From: Pseudomonadota bacterium
Lineage (GTDB): Bacteria > Pseudomonadota > Alphaproteobacteria > Caulobacterales > Caulobacteraceae
Length of the DNA stretch: 5,875 nt
NCBI GenBank assembly: GCA_023416055.1
Contig: JAEZIH010000063.1
Coordinates: forward strand, 1 to 5,875
Direction of reading: 5' to 3'
Part shown: positions 1 through 5,875 of the stretch, piece after piece
How positions within the stretch are numbered: position 1 is the stretch's first letter
Layout of the letters: each line of letters opens with the position of its first letter
Program-made: the position numbers and the translations under genes
Notes under the pieces: generated by a model
The model's input: only the letters and a program-made list of their open reading frames with translations
Databases searched by the model: none
Told to the model about the DNA's origin: nothing

Positions 1-1016
1 TCGGCGCCCGCGTCAGCCTGCGGGTCGACCCCGAGGCGCGCCTGACCACCCGCGCCAACCACTCAGCCACCCACCTGCTGCACGCCGCCCTGCGTAACGT
101 GCTGGGCCCGCACGTGGCCCAGAAGGGCCAGATGGTCGACGCCGAGCGCATCCGCTTCGACTTCAGCCACAACGCCCCGCTGAGCGACGAGGAGATCGCC
201 GCCATCGAGGACGAGGTGAACGCTGTCGTCCGCCAGAACCTGCCGGCCGAGACCAAGCTGATGGCGCCGCAGGAGGCCATCGAGGCCGGGGCCATGGCCC
301 TGTTCGGCGAGAAGTACGGCGACGAGGTGCGCGTCCTGACCCTCGGCAAGGCGCTGGCCGGCGAGGGCGACTATTCTGTCGAGCTGTGCGGCGGAACCCA
401 CGTGTCGCGCACCGGCGACATCGCCCTGTTCAAGATCGTCTCGGAGAGCGGCATCGCCGCCGGTGTGCGCCGCATCGAGGCCCTGACCGGCGAGGCCGCC
501 CGCCAGCACCTGCTGGCCCAGGCCAACGTCGCCCGCCGCCTGGCCCAGGGCTTCAAGGTCCAGCCGGCCGACGTGCCCGCCCGCGTCGAGGCCCTGACAG
601 GCTCGGTCAAGGCGCTGGAGAAGCAGGTCGCCGACCTGAAGAAGCAGCTGGCGCTGGGCGGCGGCTCCGGCGGGGCCGCGACGCCCGAGGAGATCGGCGG
701 GATCAAGCTGATCGCCCGCGTGCTGGACGGCGTCGGCGGCAAGGAGCTGCGCGGCGTGGCCGAGGACTTCCGCAAACAGGTCGGCTCGGGCATCGTCGCC
801 CTCGTCGGCGTGGCGGACGGCAAGGCGGCCGTGACCGTGGCCGCGACCTCCGACATGGCCGGCAAGGTCAATGCGGCGGAGCTGGCCAAGGCGGCGGTGC
901 TGGCCATGGGCGGCCAGGGCGCCGGCGGCAAGCCCGACTTCGCCCAGGGCGGCGCGCCCGACGGTTCGAAGGCCGAGGCCGGCCTCGCCGCGATCCGGAC
1001 GGCGCTGGCCGGCTAG
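1..1016 (+). CDS. alaS: Alanine--tRNA ligase, C-terminal part (5' end cut by window edge)
   Basis: The first full codon is at base 3; 337 residues are visible, ending at TAG 1014-1016. AlaS is usually about 880 residues, so the catalytic domain and tRNA-recognition region lie upstream of the window. The enzyme charges tRNA-Ala with alanine in the cytosol, and its editing domain hydrolyses mischarged Ser- and Gly-tRNA-Ala. Visible: the editing-domain motif NHSATH (fragment residues 19-24, metal ligands H20 and H24) and CGGTH (129-133, ligands C129 and H133), the classic HxxxH plus CxxxH zinc set. A coiled coil follows at about 190-218 (ALEKQVADLKKQL). A Gly/Ala-rich linker leads into the C-Ala (DHHA1-type) domain, which ends near MGGQGAGGKPDFAQGG, the usual C-Ala signature. 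The frame is intact and all key residues seen are present. Identification is very secure. The gene converges on the DUF2939 gene with a four-base overlap. Confidence 0.97.
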   Translation, partial: GARVSLRVDPEARLTTRANHSATHLLHAALRNVLGPHVAQKGQMVDAERIRFDFSHNAPLSDEEIAAIEDEVNAVVRQNLPAETKLMAPQEAIEAGAMALFGEKYGDEVRVLTLGKALAGEGDYSVELCGGTHVSRTGDIALFKIVSESGIAAGVRRIEALTGEAARQHLLAQANVARRLAQGFKVQPADVPARVEALTGSVKALEKQVADLKKQLALGGGSGGAATPEEIGGIKLIARVLDGVGGKELRGVAEDFRKQVGSGIVALVGVADGKAAVTVAATSDMAGKVNAAELAKAAVLAMGGQGAGGKPDFAQGGAPDGSKAEAGLAAIRTALAG

Positions 1017-1561
1017 GCCGCGTCGTTCTGGATGTCGACCGCGGCCAGTTTCCAGCTGAACAGGCCGCGGCGCTCCAGGATCAGGGCGAGCCGCTGGTCG
1101 GGGTGGTCGCGGTCCGTCAGGGTCACCGCGAAGGCGTTGAGGTCACGATAGCCCCAGGCCTGGTGGATGTCCCTGCCGTCCCGCTCGTCCCCCGGCTCGG
1201 GCTGGTCGCGAACCGTAGGATCGGGGGCCTCGGCCGTGGTGACCATGTGGGCCACCACCTCCGGCGTCACCGCCGCATCGACCGCGCCGGACAGCAGCGT
1301 GGGCGCCAGGATCATGCCGAGACCGCCGAGACGGTCGGCGTCCGGATTGCGCCGCATGTGGGCCGCCAGTTCGGCGGTCAGTTCGTCCTTCAGGCTCTGA
1401 CGGAGGGCCGGGAAGTCGACCAGCTGCTCCAGCCGGTCGGCGTCTCCCGCCTTGGCGGCGCGGATAAGCGACTGCGCGGCGAAAACGGGCGCGGCCGCCC
1501 AGGCGACAACGAATGCGGCCGCAGCCGCGACGGCGAGAGCGACGACGAGTTTCTTGACCAT
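1013..1561 (-). CDS. DUF2939-like membrane-anchored protein (copy 1, 182 aa)
   Basis: Complete gene: ATG at 1561-1559, TAG at 1015-1013. The start is supported by a Shine-Dalgarno-like AGAGGG a few bases upstream. Residues 4-29 are a hydrophobic, Ala/Val-rich segment after two lysines (MVKKL), read as a signal anchor or uncleaved signal peptide, so the rest probably lies in the periplasm. The core motif at about 35-60 (AAKAGDADRLEQLVDFPALR, then QSLKDEL) is what I associate with the DUF2939 family, in which a helix of the form 'A..gD...L..lvDf..lR.sL' follows an N-terminal membrane segment. The C-terminal part ends in a beta-rich ERRGLFSWKL segment (163-172). The molecular function is unknown. 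It is clearly a paralogue of the protein encoded just upstream at 2202-1624, from which it is separated by 62 bases, so the two are probably one transcript. Family assignment is from memory of the motif, not from a search. Confidence 0.88.
   Translation of the reverse strand: MVKKLVVALAVAAAAAFVVAWAAAPVFAAQSLIRAAKAGDADRLEQLVDFPALRQSLKDELTAELAAHMRRNPDADRLGGLGMILAPTLLSGAVDAAVTPEVVAHMVTTAEAPDPTVRDQPEPGDERDGRDIHQAWGYRDLNAFAVTLTDRDHPDQRLALILERRGLFSWKLAAVDIQNDAA
1016..1051 (+). terminator. Possible alaS terminator hairpin inside the convergent gene's 3' end
   Basis: GGCCGCG (1016-1022) pairs perfectly with CGCGGCC (1040-1046). The stem is extended inward by TCG (1023-1025) with CGA (1036-1038) past one bulged C, leaving a 10-base loop, and is followed by AGTTT. 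The position directly at the alaS stop codon is right for a terminator, but the T-run is short and the stem is also coding sequence of the convergent gene. A competing pairing exists: CCGCGGCC (1039-1046) with GGCCGCGG (1063-1070). Chance pairing in GC-rich DNA is a real alternative. Confidence 0.25.
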
Positions 1562-1623
1562 GTTACCCTCTGGCGTCGAAACGCCTCCCCACGGCTACGG
1601 TTGCCGCGAGTCGAGCAGACTGC
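1562..1623 (-). other. Intercistronic gap between the DUF2939 genes, with a small hairpin
   Basis: The 62-base gap holds no gene. Read on the minus strand, GGCGT-TTCG-ACGCC (1585-1572) forms a 5-bp stem with a UUCG loop, placed immediately before the AGAGGG ribosome binding site of the downstream gene. No T-run follows, so it is not a terminator. I see no clear promoter in the gap, which supports co-transcription. The hairpin may be chance. Confidence 0.3.
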
Positions 1624-2202
1624 CTAGCGAGGGGGTTGAGAGGCCGGATTGGCGGGCTCCGGCGCGGCGGGCGTGGCGCCCTCGGGCAGGCCGATATGGA
1701 CCAGCTTCCATTCGAACGGCCCCTTGCGCTCGAAGGTGAAGATGGTGCGCGAACCGCCCTCGTCCGAGATCGCCAGCCGCACCCGGTTGACGCCCCAGAA
1801 GATGGGCGTGGGCAGAGGATTGTCAGCGACCGCAGGATCGAGGGCCGTCGTGCGCTGCGAGGCGAAGCGGCCGTCGCCGCGGGTCAATCCGGCCAGCGCC
1901 GCCGGGGTCAGATAGGCGTCGACGTCGCCCGAGGCCGCGGCTGGCTCGAACTGGCGTCGGACCGCGGCGATGGGATCCTCGAGAAAGCCGGGCGCCGGCG
2001 CCATGGCGGCGGGATTACCTGAAAGCTGTGGGCGCAGCGACTGACGCACGGCCGCGAAGTCGACCAGCCTCGACAGGCCGGCCGCGTCATTGGCGTCGGC
2101 CGCCGACCGCACGCCGAAGAAGGCCACGCCGGGCGCGGCGAAGAAGCTGACACCCGCCACGACCAAGGCCAGCAGCAGCAGATTGGCGAACAGCTTTTTC
2201 AA
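1624..2202 (-). CDS. DUF2939-like membrane-anchored protein (copy 2, 192 aa)
   Basis: The start is set at TTG 2202-2200, giving MKKLFANLLLLAL, because a strong GGGGGAGA ribosome binding site lies 7 bases upstream. An in-frame GTG at 2235 would add 11 non-hydrophobic residues ahead of the lysines and would fall inside the promoter-like sequence. The stop is TAG 1626-1624. Residues 4-28 form one hydrophobic helix (signal anchor or signal peptide), so the rest is predicted to be periplasmic. The motif RSAADANDAAGLSRLVDF (32-49), then AVRQSL, matches copy 1 (AAKAGDADRLEQLVDF...LRQSL), and FERKGPFEWKL (157-167) matches its LERRGLFSWKL. The middle parts differ greatly, so the duplication is old. 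The tail from about 173 is Ala/Pro-rich and probably disordered. Function unknown. It is probably the first gene of the two-gene unit and lies just downstream of the icd terminator. Confidence 0.88.
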   Translation of the reverse strand: MKKLFANLLLLALVVAGVSFFAAPGVAFFGVRSAADANDAAGLSRLVDFAAVRQSLRPQLSGNPAAMAPAPGFLEDPIAAVRRQFEPAAASGDVDAYLTPAALAGLTRGDGRFASQRTTALDPAVADNPLPTPIFWGVNRVRLAISDEGGSRTIFTFERKGPFEWKLVHIGLPEGATPAAPEPANPASQPPR

Positions 2203-2209
2203 CGGCGCG

Positions 2210-2217
2210 TCTCCCCC
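2210..2217 (-). promoter_or_regulatory. Ribosome binding site that fixes the TTG start
   Basis: On the minus strand GGGGGAGA (2217-2210) sits 7 bases before TTG (2202-2200). It is the best Shine-Dalgarno match for this gene, and no ATG is available in frame near it. It decides the start in favour of TTG over the upstream GTG at 2235. Confidence 0.75.
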
Positions 2218-2225
2218 GGCGGCGG

Positions 2226-2254
2226 CATCTTGCACGAAGCCCGACGCCGCTCAA
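2226..2254 (-). promoter_or_regulatory. Candidate sigma-73-type promoter for the DUF2939 pair
   Basis: On the minus strand TTGAGCG (2254-2248), a 14-base spacer and GCAAGATG (2233-2226) resemble the Caulobacter housekeeping promoter, recalled as TTGACGS, 10-14 bases, GCTANAWC. The -10 part keeps G, C, A, A and T but has two mismatches. Initiation would be near 2220, leaving a leader of under 20 bases before the TTG start. The -35 overlaps the T-tract of the icd terminator. The matches are by eye in a short region. Confidence 0.3.
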
Positions 2255-2287
2255 ACGAAAGCCCCGCCGGAGCGAATCCGGCGGGGC
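2251..2287 (-). terminator. Intrinsic terminator of icd
   Basis: A perfect 11-bp GC-rich stem, GCCCCGCCGGA (2261-2271) with TCCGGCGGGGC (2277-2287), has a 5-base loop (2272-2276). Read on the minus strand it is followed by TTTCGTTTGA (2260-2251), an interrupted T-tract. It lies 24 bases past the icd stop codon, as expected for a Rho-independent terminator. On the plus strand the stem is followed by CCGTAGC with no T-run, so it acts in the icd direction only. Confidence 0.85.
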
Positions 2288-2311
2288 CCGTAGCGTTCAG
2301 CCGTGGTCGCC

Positions 2312-3526
2312 TCAGGCGGCCATGGCCTTGTTCAGGTTCTCGGCGACCTTGTCGAGGAAGCCCTCGGTGGTCAGCCAGCCTTGCTGGTCGCCGACCAGCA
2401 GCGCCAGGTCCTTGGTCATGTAGCCGCTCTCGACGGTGTCGACGACGACCTTCTCGAGGGTCTCGGCGAAGGTGATCAGCTCCTGGTTGCCGTCCAGCTT
2501 GCCGCGGTGCTTGAAGCCGCGCGTCCAGGCGTAGATCGAGGCGATCGAGTTGGTCGAGGTGGCCTCGCCCTTCTGGTGCTGGCGGTAGTGGCGGGTGACG
2601 GTGCCGTGGGCGGCTTCCGACTCCAGCACCTTGCCGTCCGGGGTCATCAGCACCGAGGTCATCAGGCCCAGCGAGCCGAAGCCCTGGGCGACCACGTCCG
2701 ACAGCACGTCGCCGTCGTAGTTCTTGCAGGCCCAGACGAAGCCGCCCGACCACTTGATAGCCGCGGCCACCATGTCGTCGATCAGGCGGTGCTCATAGGT
2801 CAGGCCGCGCTTGTCGAACTCGGCCTTGAACTCCTCGTCGAACACCTTCTGGAAGATGTCCTTAAAGCGACCGTCGTAGGCCTTGAGGATGGTGTTCTTG
2901 GTCGAGAGATAGACCGGATAGTTGCGGTTCAGGCCGTAGGCGAAGCTGGCGCGGGCGAACTCGGTGATCGACTCATCGAGGTTGTACATGCCCATGGCCA
3001 CGCCGGCGCCGGGCGCCTTGTAGACCTCGTGCTCGATCACCTCGCCGTCGTCGCCCACGAACTTGATCGACAGGGTGCCCTTGCCCGGGAACAGGAAGTC
3101 GGTGGCCTTGTACTGGTCGCCGAAGGCGTGGCGGCCGACGACGATCGGCTGGGTCCAGCCCGGCACCAGACGCGGCACGTTCGAGCAGATGATCGGCTCG
3201 CGGAAGACCACGCCGCCCAGGATGTTGCGGATGGTGCCGTTGGGCGACTTCCACATCTTCTTGAGATTGAACTCCTTCACCCGCGCTTCATCGGGGGTGA
3301 TGGTGGCGCACTTCACGCCCACGCCGTGGCGCTTGATCGCCTCGGCGGCGTCGACGGTGACCTGGTCCTCGGTGGCGTCGCGGTTCTCGATCGACAGGTC
3401 GTAGTAGTCGAGCTCGAGGTCGAGATACGGGAAGACCAGCTTGTCCTTGATCATCTGCCAGATGATCCGGGTCATCTCGTCGCCGTCGATGTCCACGATG
3501 GGGTTGGCGACCTTGATCCTGGTCAT
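2312..3526 (-). CDS. icd: Isocitrate dehydrogenase (NADP+), eukaryote-like dimeric type
   Basis: Complete gene, ATG 3526-3524 to TGA 2314-2312, 404 residues. It oxidatively decarboxylates isocitrate to 2-oxoglutarate in the TCA cycle, producing NADPH in the cytosol. The protein begins [20 protein letters not shown] and aligns from its first residues with the about 410-residue homodimeric NADP enzymes (human IDH1/IDH2-like), not the E. coli type. Substrate-binding residues keep human IDH1 numbering: the SPNGTIRN loop (94-101) with R100, R109 in VFRE, R132 in GRHAFGD, and Y139. K210 in LSTKN matches human K212, and the metal-binding aspartates are D250 in LIDD plus D273 and D277 in [17 protein letters not shown] (307-315) is the NADP-binding loop, with R312 and H313 expected to contact the 2'-phosphate. 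No key residue is missing. The frame stays open upstream to 4888, but that part is antisense to another gene and does not resemble IDH. A weak purine-rich site (ACAGAGA) precedes the ATG. Confidence 0.98.
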   Translation of the reverse strand: MTRIKVANPIVDIDGDEMTRIIWQMIKDKLVFPYLDLELDYYDLSIENRDATEDQVTVDAAEAIKRHGVGVKCATITPDEARVKEFNLKKMWKSPNGTIRNILGGVVFREPIICSNVPRLVPGWTQPIVVGRHAFGDQYKATDFLFPGKGTLSIKFVGDDGEVIEHEVYKAPGAGVAMGMYNLDESITEFARASFAYGLNRNYPVYLSTKNTILKAYDGRFKDIFQKVFDEEFKAEFDKRGLTYEHRLIDDMVAAAIKWSGGFVWACKNYDGDVLSDVVAQGFGSLGLMTSVLMTPDGKVLESEAAHGTVTRHYRQHQKGEATSTNSIASIYAWTRGFKHRGKLDGNQELITFAETLEKVVVDTVESGYMTKDLALLVGDQQGWLTTEGFLDKVAENLNKAMAA

Positions 3527-3775
3527 GCTGCTGTCTCTGTCCGGCTGTGTGGATGGAAGGTGGGCGGGGTATAGCCCCCGCGCGGCGGAGCGCAAACCCC
3601 GCCGAGCCGGGGCGCGCGGAACCGACGCGCCCGCGGATCGCTGTGGCCGGGAACCAGCGGTCACGCGGCGGGAGCGTCGGCGGAAAATCCGCAGTATCCT
3701 GCCGACGGCGGCAGGGTCGGCGCGCGAGCGGCGCGCAGGCCTTGGGAGCCGCACAGGACTGAGGGGAGACGGGGT
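3527..3775. promoter_or_regulatory. Divergent intergenic region between icd and the DUF1176 gene
   Basis: These 249 bases separate two divergent genes and must carry promoters for both. I see no convincing gene here. Contents: the icd promoter candidate; a short palindrome GCGGA-AAA-TCCGC (3680-3692) in the rightward leader region; GCCGAC (3701-3706) facing GTCGGC (3716-3721); and the ribosome binding site AGGGGAG (3762-3768), 7 bases before the GTG start at 3776. A convincing rightward promoter was not found; GCAGTATC (3691-3698) resembles a -10 box but has no matching -35. No CtrA-type TTAA repeat was seen. Confidence 0.5.
3568..3595 (-). promoter_or_regulatory. Candidate icd promoter
   Basis: On the minus strand TTGCGCT (3595-3589), a 13-base spacer and GCTATACC (3575-3568) match the Caulobacter-type consensus recalled as TTGACGS, 10-14 bases, GCTANAWC. 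The -10 part has one mismatch. Predicted initiation near 3562 gives a leader of about 35 bases to the icd ATG. TATA is rare in such GC-rich DNA, which adds weight. Confidence 0.45.
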
Positions 3776-4939
3776 GTGAAGACGACAATGAAAGCGGCCG
3801 TGATCGGCCTTGCGCTGGCCGCTGCCGCTTGCGGACCGGGGTCCGCGGAACCGACGTCCGGCGGGACGGAAGACCGGGCGGCCGCGACGACGGCGGCCCC
3901 TGCCCAGGCCGGACGCCCCGTGCCCAGCGAGACGCGGGAGTTCCGCGACTGGACTGTGACCTGCGACAACGGCAACGACTGTTTCGCCTTCGCCTTCGCG
4001 CCCGACTTCGCAGCCGGATGGGTCCGCGTGGCGATGGAGGCGGGCCCTTCCGCCGAGCCGCGCATCGCCTTCGGCCTTTGGGGCGAGGACTTTTTCCGCG
4101 ATCGCCCGGCGGATCAGCCGCACCCGCCGCTGGCCCTCGTCATCGACGGGCGCAGCTTCCCCGCGACCCTGGCCGAGGCCAGCGGAGAGGATGCTCCGGT
4201 TGGGGAAATCCGGTCCGGAGCCCGGGCGGTCATCGCCGCCATGGCCGCCGGCCGGACCATGCAGATTCGGGCCGGAGAGACGACGGCGATCTCGCCCAGC
4301 GGGGCCTCGGCGGCGCTGCTGTGGATCGACGAGCGGCAAGGGCGGTTGAACACGACTACCGCCCTGCTGCGTCGGGGCGACCGCCCCGCCTCCAACGTTC
4401 CTGCGGCCCCTGCCCTGCCCGTCCTGCGCGCCGGGCCGCCGGCGGACCAGACCGGCTTCGGCGGCGACAAGCAGACCCTGCCCGCGTCGCTGGCGGCCCG
4501 CGCCGATGTGAAGGACTGTCTGGCGGAATCCGCGCACAGCGACTGGCTGATGCAGAACGTCATGTCCGCCCGCCTCGACGCGCGAACCGAGCTCTGGGCC
4601 GTGCCCTGCGGGGCCGGGGCCTACAACGTCTCGCACTACTGGTACCTGACAGGCCCCAGCGGGCGCGACCCGCGGCCGGCGGAGCTGCTGGGCAGCGAGG
4701 GCCCGCGCACGGGCGATTCCGCCGAAGTCTGGCCGGTGAACTCGACGATCAACGGCGAATACGCCGCTGATGAACGCGCCATCACGGCCTTCTCCAAGGG
4801 ACGCGGCCTGGGCGATTGCGGCACCTCCCAGACCTGGCTGTGGACCGGCCGGAGGTTCGAGTTGCAGGCCGAGAGCTCCATGGGCCACTGCGCCGGCGTG
4901 CCCTGGGAGTACTGGCCCACGACATGGAGAACCCGGTGA
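3776..4939 (+). CDS. Exported DUF1176 family protein, probable lipoprotein
   Basis: 387 residues, GTG 3776 to TGA 4937-4939. GTG is preferred over ATG 3788 because AGGGGAG (3762-3768) is spaced 7 bases from GTG but 19 from ATG. The N-terminus ([20 protein letters not shown]) has a positive start, a short hydrophobic core and a cysteine at 19 after four alanines. This fits a relaxed lipobox with no Leu at -3, so lipidation is probable, not certain; the product should act in the periplasm or outer membrane. Residues 20-52 form an Ala/Pro/Thr-rich linker. The body has features I associate with DUF1176: [13 protein letters not shown] (57-69), [16 protein letters not shown] (175-190), [12 protein letters not shown] (273-284) and a C-terminal [13 protein letters not shown]...HCAG..W.YWPT (346-382). 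Six cysteines follow C19 (63, 69, 248, 278, 348, 372), consistent with up to three disulfides. Function unknown. It overlaps the following flavoprotein gene by four bases. Confidence 0.9.
   Translation: MKTTMKAAVIGLALAAAACGPGSAEPTSGGTEDRAAATTAAPAQAGRPVPSETREFRDWTVTCDNGNDCFAFAFAPDFAAGWVRVAMEAGPSAEPRIAFGLWGEDFFRDRPADQPHPPLALVIDGRSFPATLAEASGEDAPVGEIRSGARAVIAAMAAGRTMQIRAGETTAISPSGASAALLWIDERQGRLNTTTALLRRGDRPASNVPAAPALPVLRAGPPADQTGFGGDKQTLPASLAARADVKDCLAESAHSDWLMQNVMSARLDARTELWAVPCGAGAYNVSHYWYLTGPSGRDPRPAELLGSEGPRTGDSAEVWPVNSTINGEYAADERAITAFSKGRGLGDCGTSQTWLWTGRRFELQAESSMGHCAGVPWEYWPTTWRTR
4926..4939 (+). promoter_or_regulatory. Internal ribosome binding site and GTGA start/stop overlap
   Basis: GGAGA (4926-4930) lies 5 bases before GTG 4936-4938, which overlaps the TGA stop (4937-4939) of the DUF1176 gene. 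This arrangement usually couples translation of the second gene to the first. The alternative ATG at 4924 has only GGGAG (4905-4909) at a poor 14-base spacing. Confidence 0.65.
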
Positions 4940-5841
4940 ACGACCCCGAAGTCCTGATCATCGGCGCCGGCCCCGCCGGCCTGACCGCGGCGACCTATCT
5001 GGCGCGCTTCCGCCGACGCGTGCTGGTCGCCGACGGCGGACCGCCGCGCGCCCGCTGGATCCCGGTCAGCCATAACCTGCCCGGCTTTCCCAAGGGCATC
5101 ACCGGCGACGCCATCATCCGGCGTATGACCGAACAGGCGCTGGAGTACGAGGCGGTGATCGAAGCCGGCCGGGTCGAGTCTCTGGAGCGCGACGGGGACG
5201 GGTTCACGGCGCGGCTGAACGGGCGGAATGTGCGGGCCCGCGCCGTCCTTCTGGCTACGGGCGTGACCGACCACCATCCCGACCTGCCGGGCGTGGAGCG
5301 GGCGATCGAGCGGGCCCTCGTCCGCATCTGCCCCATCTGCGACGGTTACGAGGCCACCGGAAAGGCCGTGGCCATCATCGGAAAGGACGACGCCGGGGTG
5401 CGCGAGGCCGCCTTCCTGCGCACCTATTCGGACCGGGTCACCCTGATCCATGTCGGTCCGCCCGAGGCGCTGACGGAGGAAGACGAACTGCGCCGGCTGC
5501 AGGTCGAGCTGATCCGCGCGCCCATCGACAACGTGCAGCTGGAAGGCGACCGGGTCACCGCCCTGAGCTGGGGCGGAACCTTTCGCATCTTCGACATGGT
5601 CTATTCGGCCCTCGGCACCACCTCGAACGTCGAGCTCGCGCGCGCTCTCGGCGCCCGGCTCAGCGACGACCGCTGCCTGGTCGTGGACGACCACCAGCAG
5701 ACCAGCGTGCCCGGCCTGTACGCGGCGGGAGACGTTGTGCGCGGACTGAACCAGATCGCCGTGGCGGGAGCCGAGGCGGCGATCGCCTCGACCGCCATTC
5801 ATAACGCCCTGCGCGAGGCGGACGGACGCACGGTCGGCTAA
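4936..5841 (+). CDS. Thioredoxin-reductase-like FAD-dependent oxidoreductase
   Basis: 301 residues from GTG 4936 to TAA 5839-5841; ATG 4924 would add four residues. The length fits low-molecular-weight thioredoxin reductase relatives. The FAD-binding Rossmann motif is [17 protein letters not shown] (6-22), ATG is at 107-109, and the second FAD motif GLYAAGDV is at 260-267 with D266. The redox-active pair is CPIC (C132, C135) in [10 protein letters not shown], at the place of CATC in E. coli TrxB. The nucleotide-binding Rossmann segment reads [13 protein letters not shown] (146-158) in place of GxGxxA/G, and the arginine motif of NADPH-specific TrxB (HRRxxxR) is absent ([10 protein letters not shown], 170-179). 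So NADPH use, and thioredoxin as substrate, are doubtful. It could be a ferredoxin-linked or other TrxR-like disulfide oxidoreductase; I give no gene symbol. No signal peptide, so it is cytosolic. It is translationally coupled to the DUF1176 gene. Confidence 0.92.
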   Translation: MNDPEVLIIGAGPAGLTAATYLARFRRRVLVADGGPPRARWIPVSHNLPGFPKGITGDAIIRRMTEQALEYEAVIEAGRVESLERDGDGFTARLNGRNVRARAVLLATGVTDHHPDLPGVERAIERALVRICPICDGYEATGKAVAIIGKDDAGVREAAFLRTYSDRVTLIHVGPPEALTEEDELRRLQVELIRAPIDNVQLEGDRVTALSWGGTFRIFDMVYSALGTTSNVELARALGARLSDDRCLVVDDHQQTSVPGLYAAGDVVRGLNQIAVAGAEAAIASTAIHNALREADGRTVG

Positions 5842-5875
5842 ACGAAGAAGGGCCCCGCCCCGCCCGAGCAGGAGG
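5842..5875. other. 3' flank, possible half of a terminator cut by the window
   Basis: The sequence after the TAA contains GAAGAAGGGCCCCGCCCCGC. This looks like one arm of a GC-rich terminator, and on the minus strand it reads GGGGCCCTTCTTC, a stem arm with a T-rich tail. The other arm would lie beyond base 5875, so this cannot be confirmed. Confidence 0.2.

Noticed and set aside
386..1627. Long plus-strand frame of 413 codons overlapping alaS and the first DUF2939 gene
   Set aside because: It is a shifted-frame reading of alaS plus the antisense of the next gene; the composition is Arg/Gly-dominated and no motif is seen. GC-rich DNA keeps such frames open.
2303..3574. Plus-strand frame of 423 codons antisense to icd
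   Set aside because: It mirrors icd codon by codon (Val/Leu/Asp/Gly-rich) with no domain or plausible start signal.
3618..3642. Possible general-stress (EcfG-type) promoter GGAAC, 16 bases, CGCT upstream of the DUF1176 gene
   Set aside because: The -10 part differs from the recalled CGTT, the site is more than 130 bases from the start codon, and GGAAC occurs elsewhere nearby. Too weak to list.
3615..3856. Direct repeat CGCGGAACCGACG at 3615-3627 and 3844-3856
   Set aside because: A 13-base match between a leader and a coding region in strongly GC-biased DNA is expected by chance at appreciable frequency; no further copy was noticed.
3527..4888. Open-frame extension of icd upstream of its ATG, giving an apparent 858-residue protein
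   Set aside because: The extension runs antisense through the DUF1176 gene, does not resemble IDH, and is low-complexity Arg/Gly/Ala/Pro-rich. The ATG at 3526 gives exactly the family N-terminus.
4636..5802. Minus-strand frame of 388 codons antisense to the flavoprotein gene
   Set aside because: Shadow of a well-supported gene; no recognisable domain.
1..5875. Mobile element, CRISPR, defence or other novel system
   Set aside because: No transposase, integrase, terminal inverted repeats, spaced repeats or defence-like domains; all genes are core or common hypothetical families with no abrupt change of composition by eye.

Overview
The window is a GC-rich stretch (by eye roughly 70% G+C) of ordinary bacterial chromosome. 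The compact layout, promoter-like sequences that resemble the Caulobacter housekeeping type, the eukaryote-like 404-residue NADP isocitrate dehydrogenase and the DUF2939 and DUF1176 proteins suggest an alphaproteobacterium, most likely Caulobacterales (Brevundimonas or Caulobacter-like). That placement is inference; no rRNA or other phylogenetic marker is present.

Left part (1-1016, + strand): the C-terminal third of alanyl-tRNA synthetase (alaS), cut by the window edge, with the editing-domain zinc ligands, the coiled coil and the C-Ala domain. It converges on a two-gene minus-strand unit (1013-2202) encoding two paralogous, membrane-anchored DUF2939 proteins of unknown function. The stop codons of alaS and the nearer DUF2939 gene share the four bases CTAG.

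Middle (2251-3526, minus strand): icd, NADP-dependent isocitrate dehydrogenase of the TCA cycle, complete, ended by a strong intrinsic terminator. A promoter-like sequence for the DUF2939 pair starts inside the T-tract of that terminator. A 249-bp divergent intergenic region (3527-3775) follows and holds a promoter candidate for icd.

Right part (3776-5841, + strand): a translationally coupled pair. The first gene encodes an exported, probably lipid-anchored, cysteine-containing DUF1176 protein. The second encodes a thioredoxin-reductase-like FAD flavoprotein with an intact CPIC redox pair but a degenerate second (pyridine nucleotide) Rossmann motif. The genes share a GTGA start/stop overlap, so they are surely co-expressed; a functional link between a cell-envelope protein and a cytosolic flavoprotein is only a hypothesis.

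I saw no mobile element, CRISPR array, RNA gene, prophage or defence system. The window looks like conserved core chromosome. The points most worth a second look are the electron donor and substrate of the TrxR-like/DUF1176 pair and the function of the tandem DUF2939 proteins.
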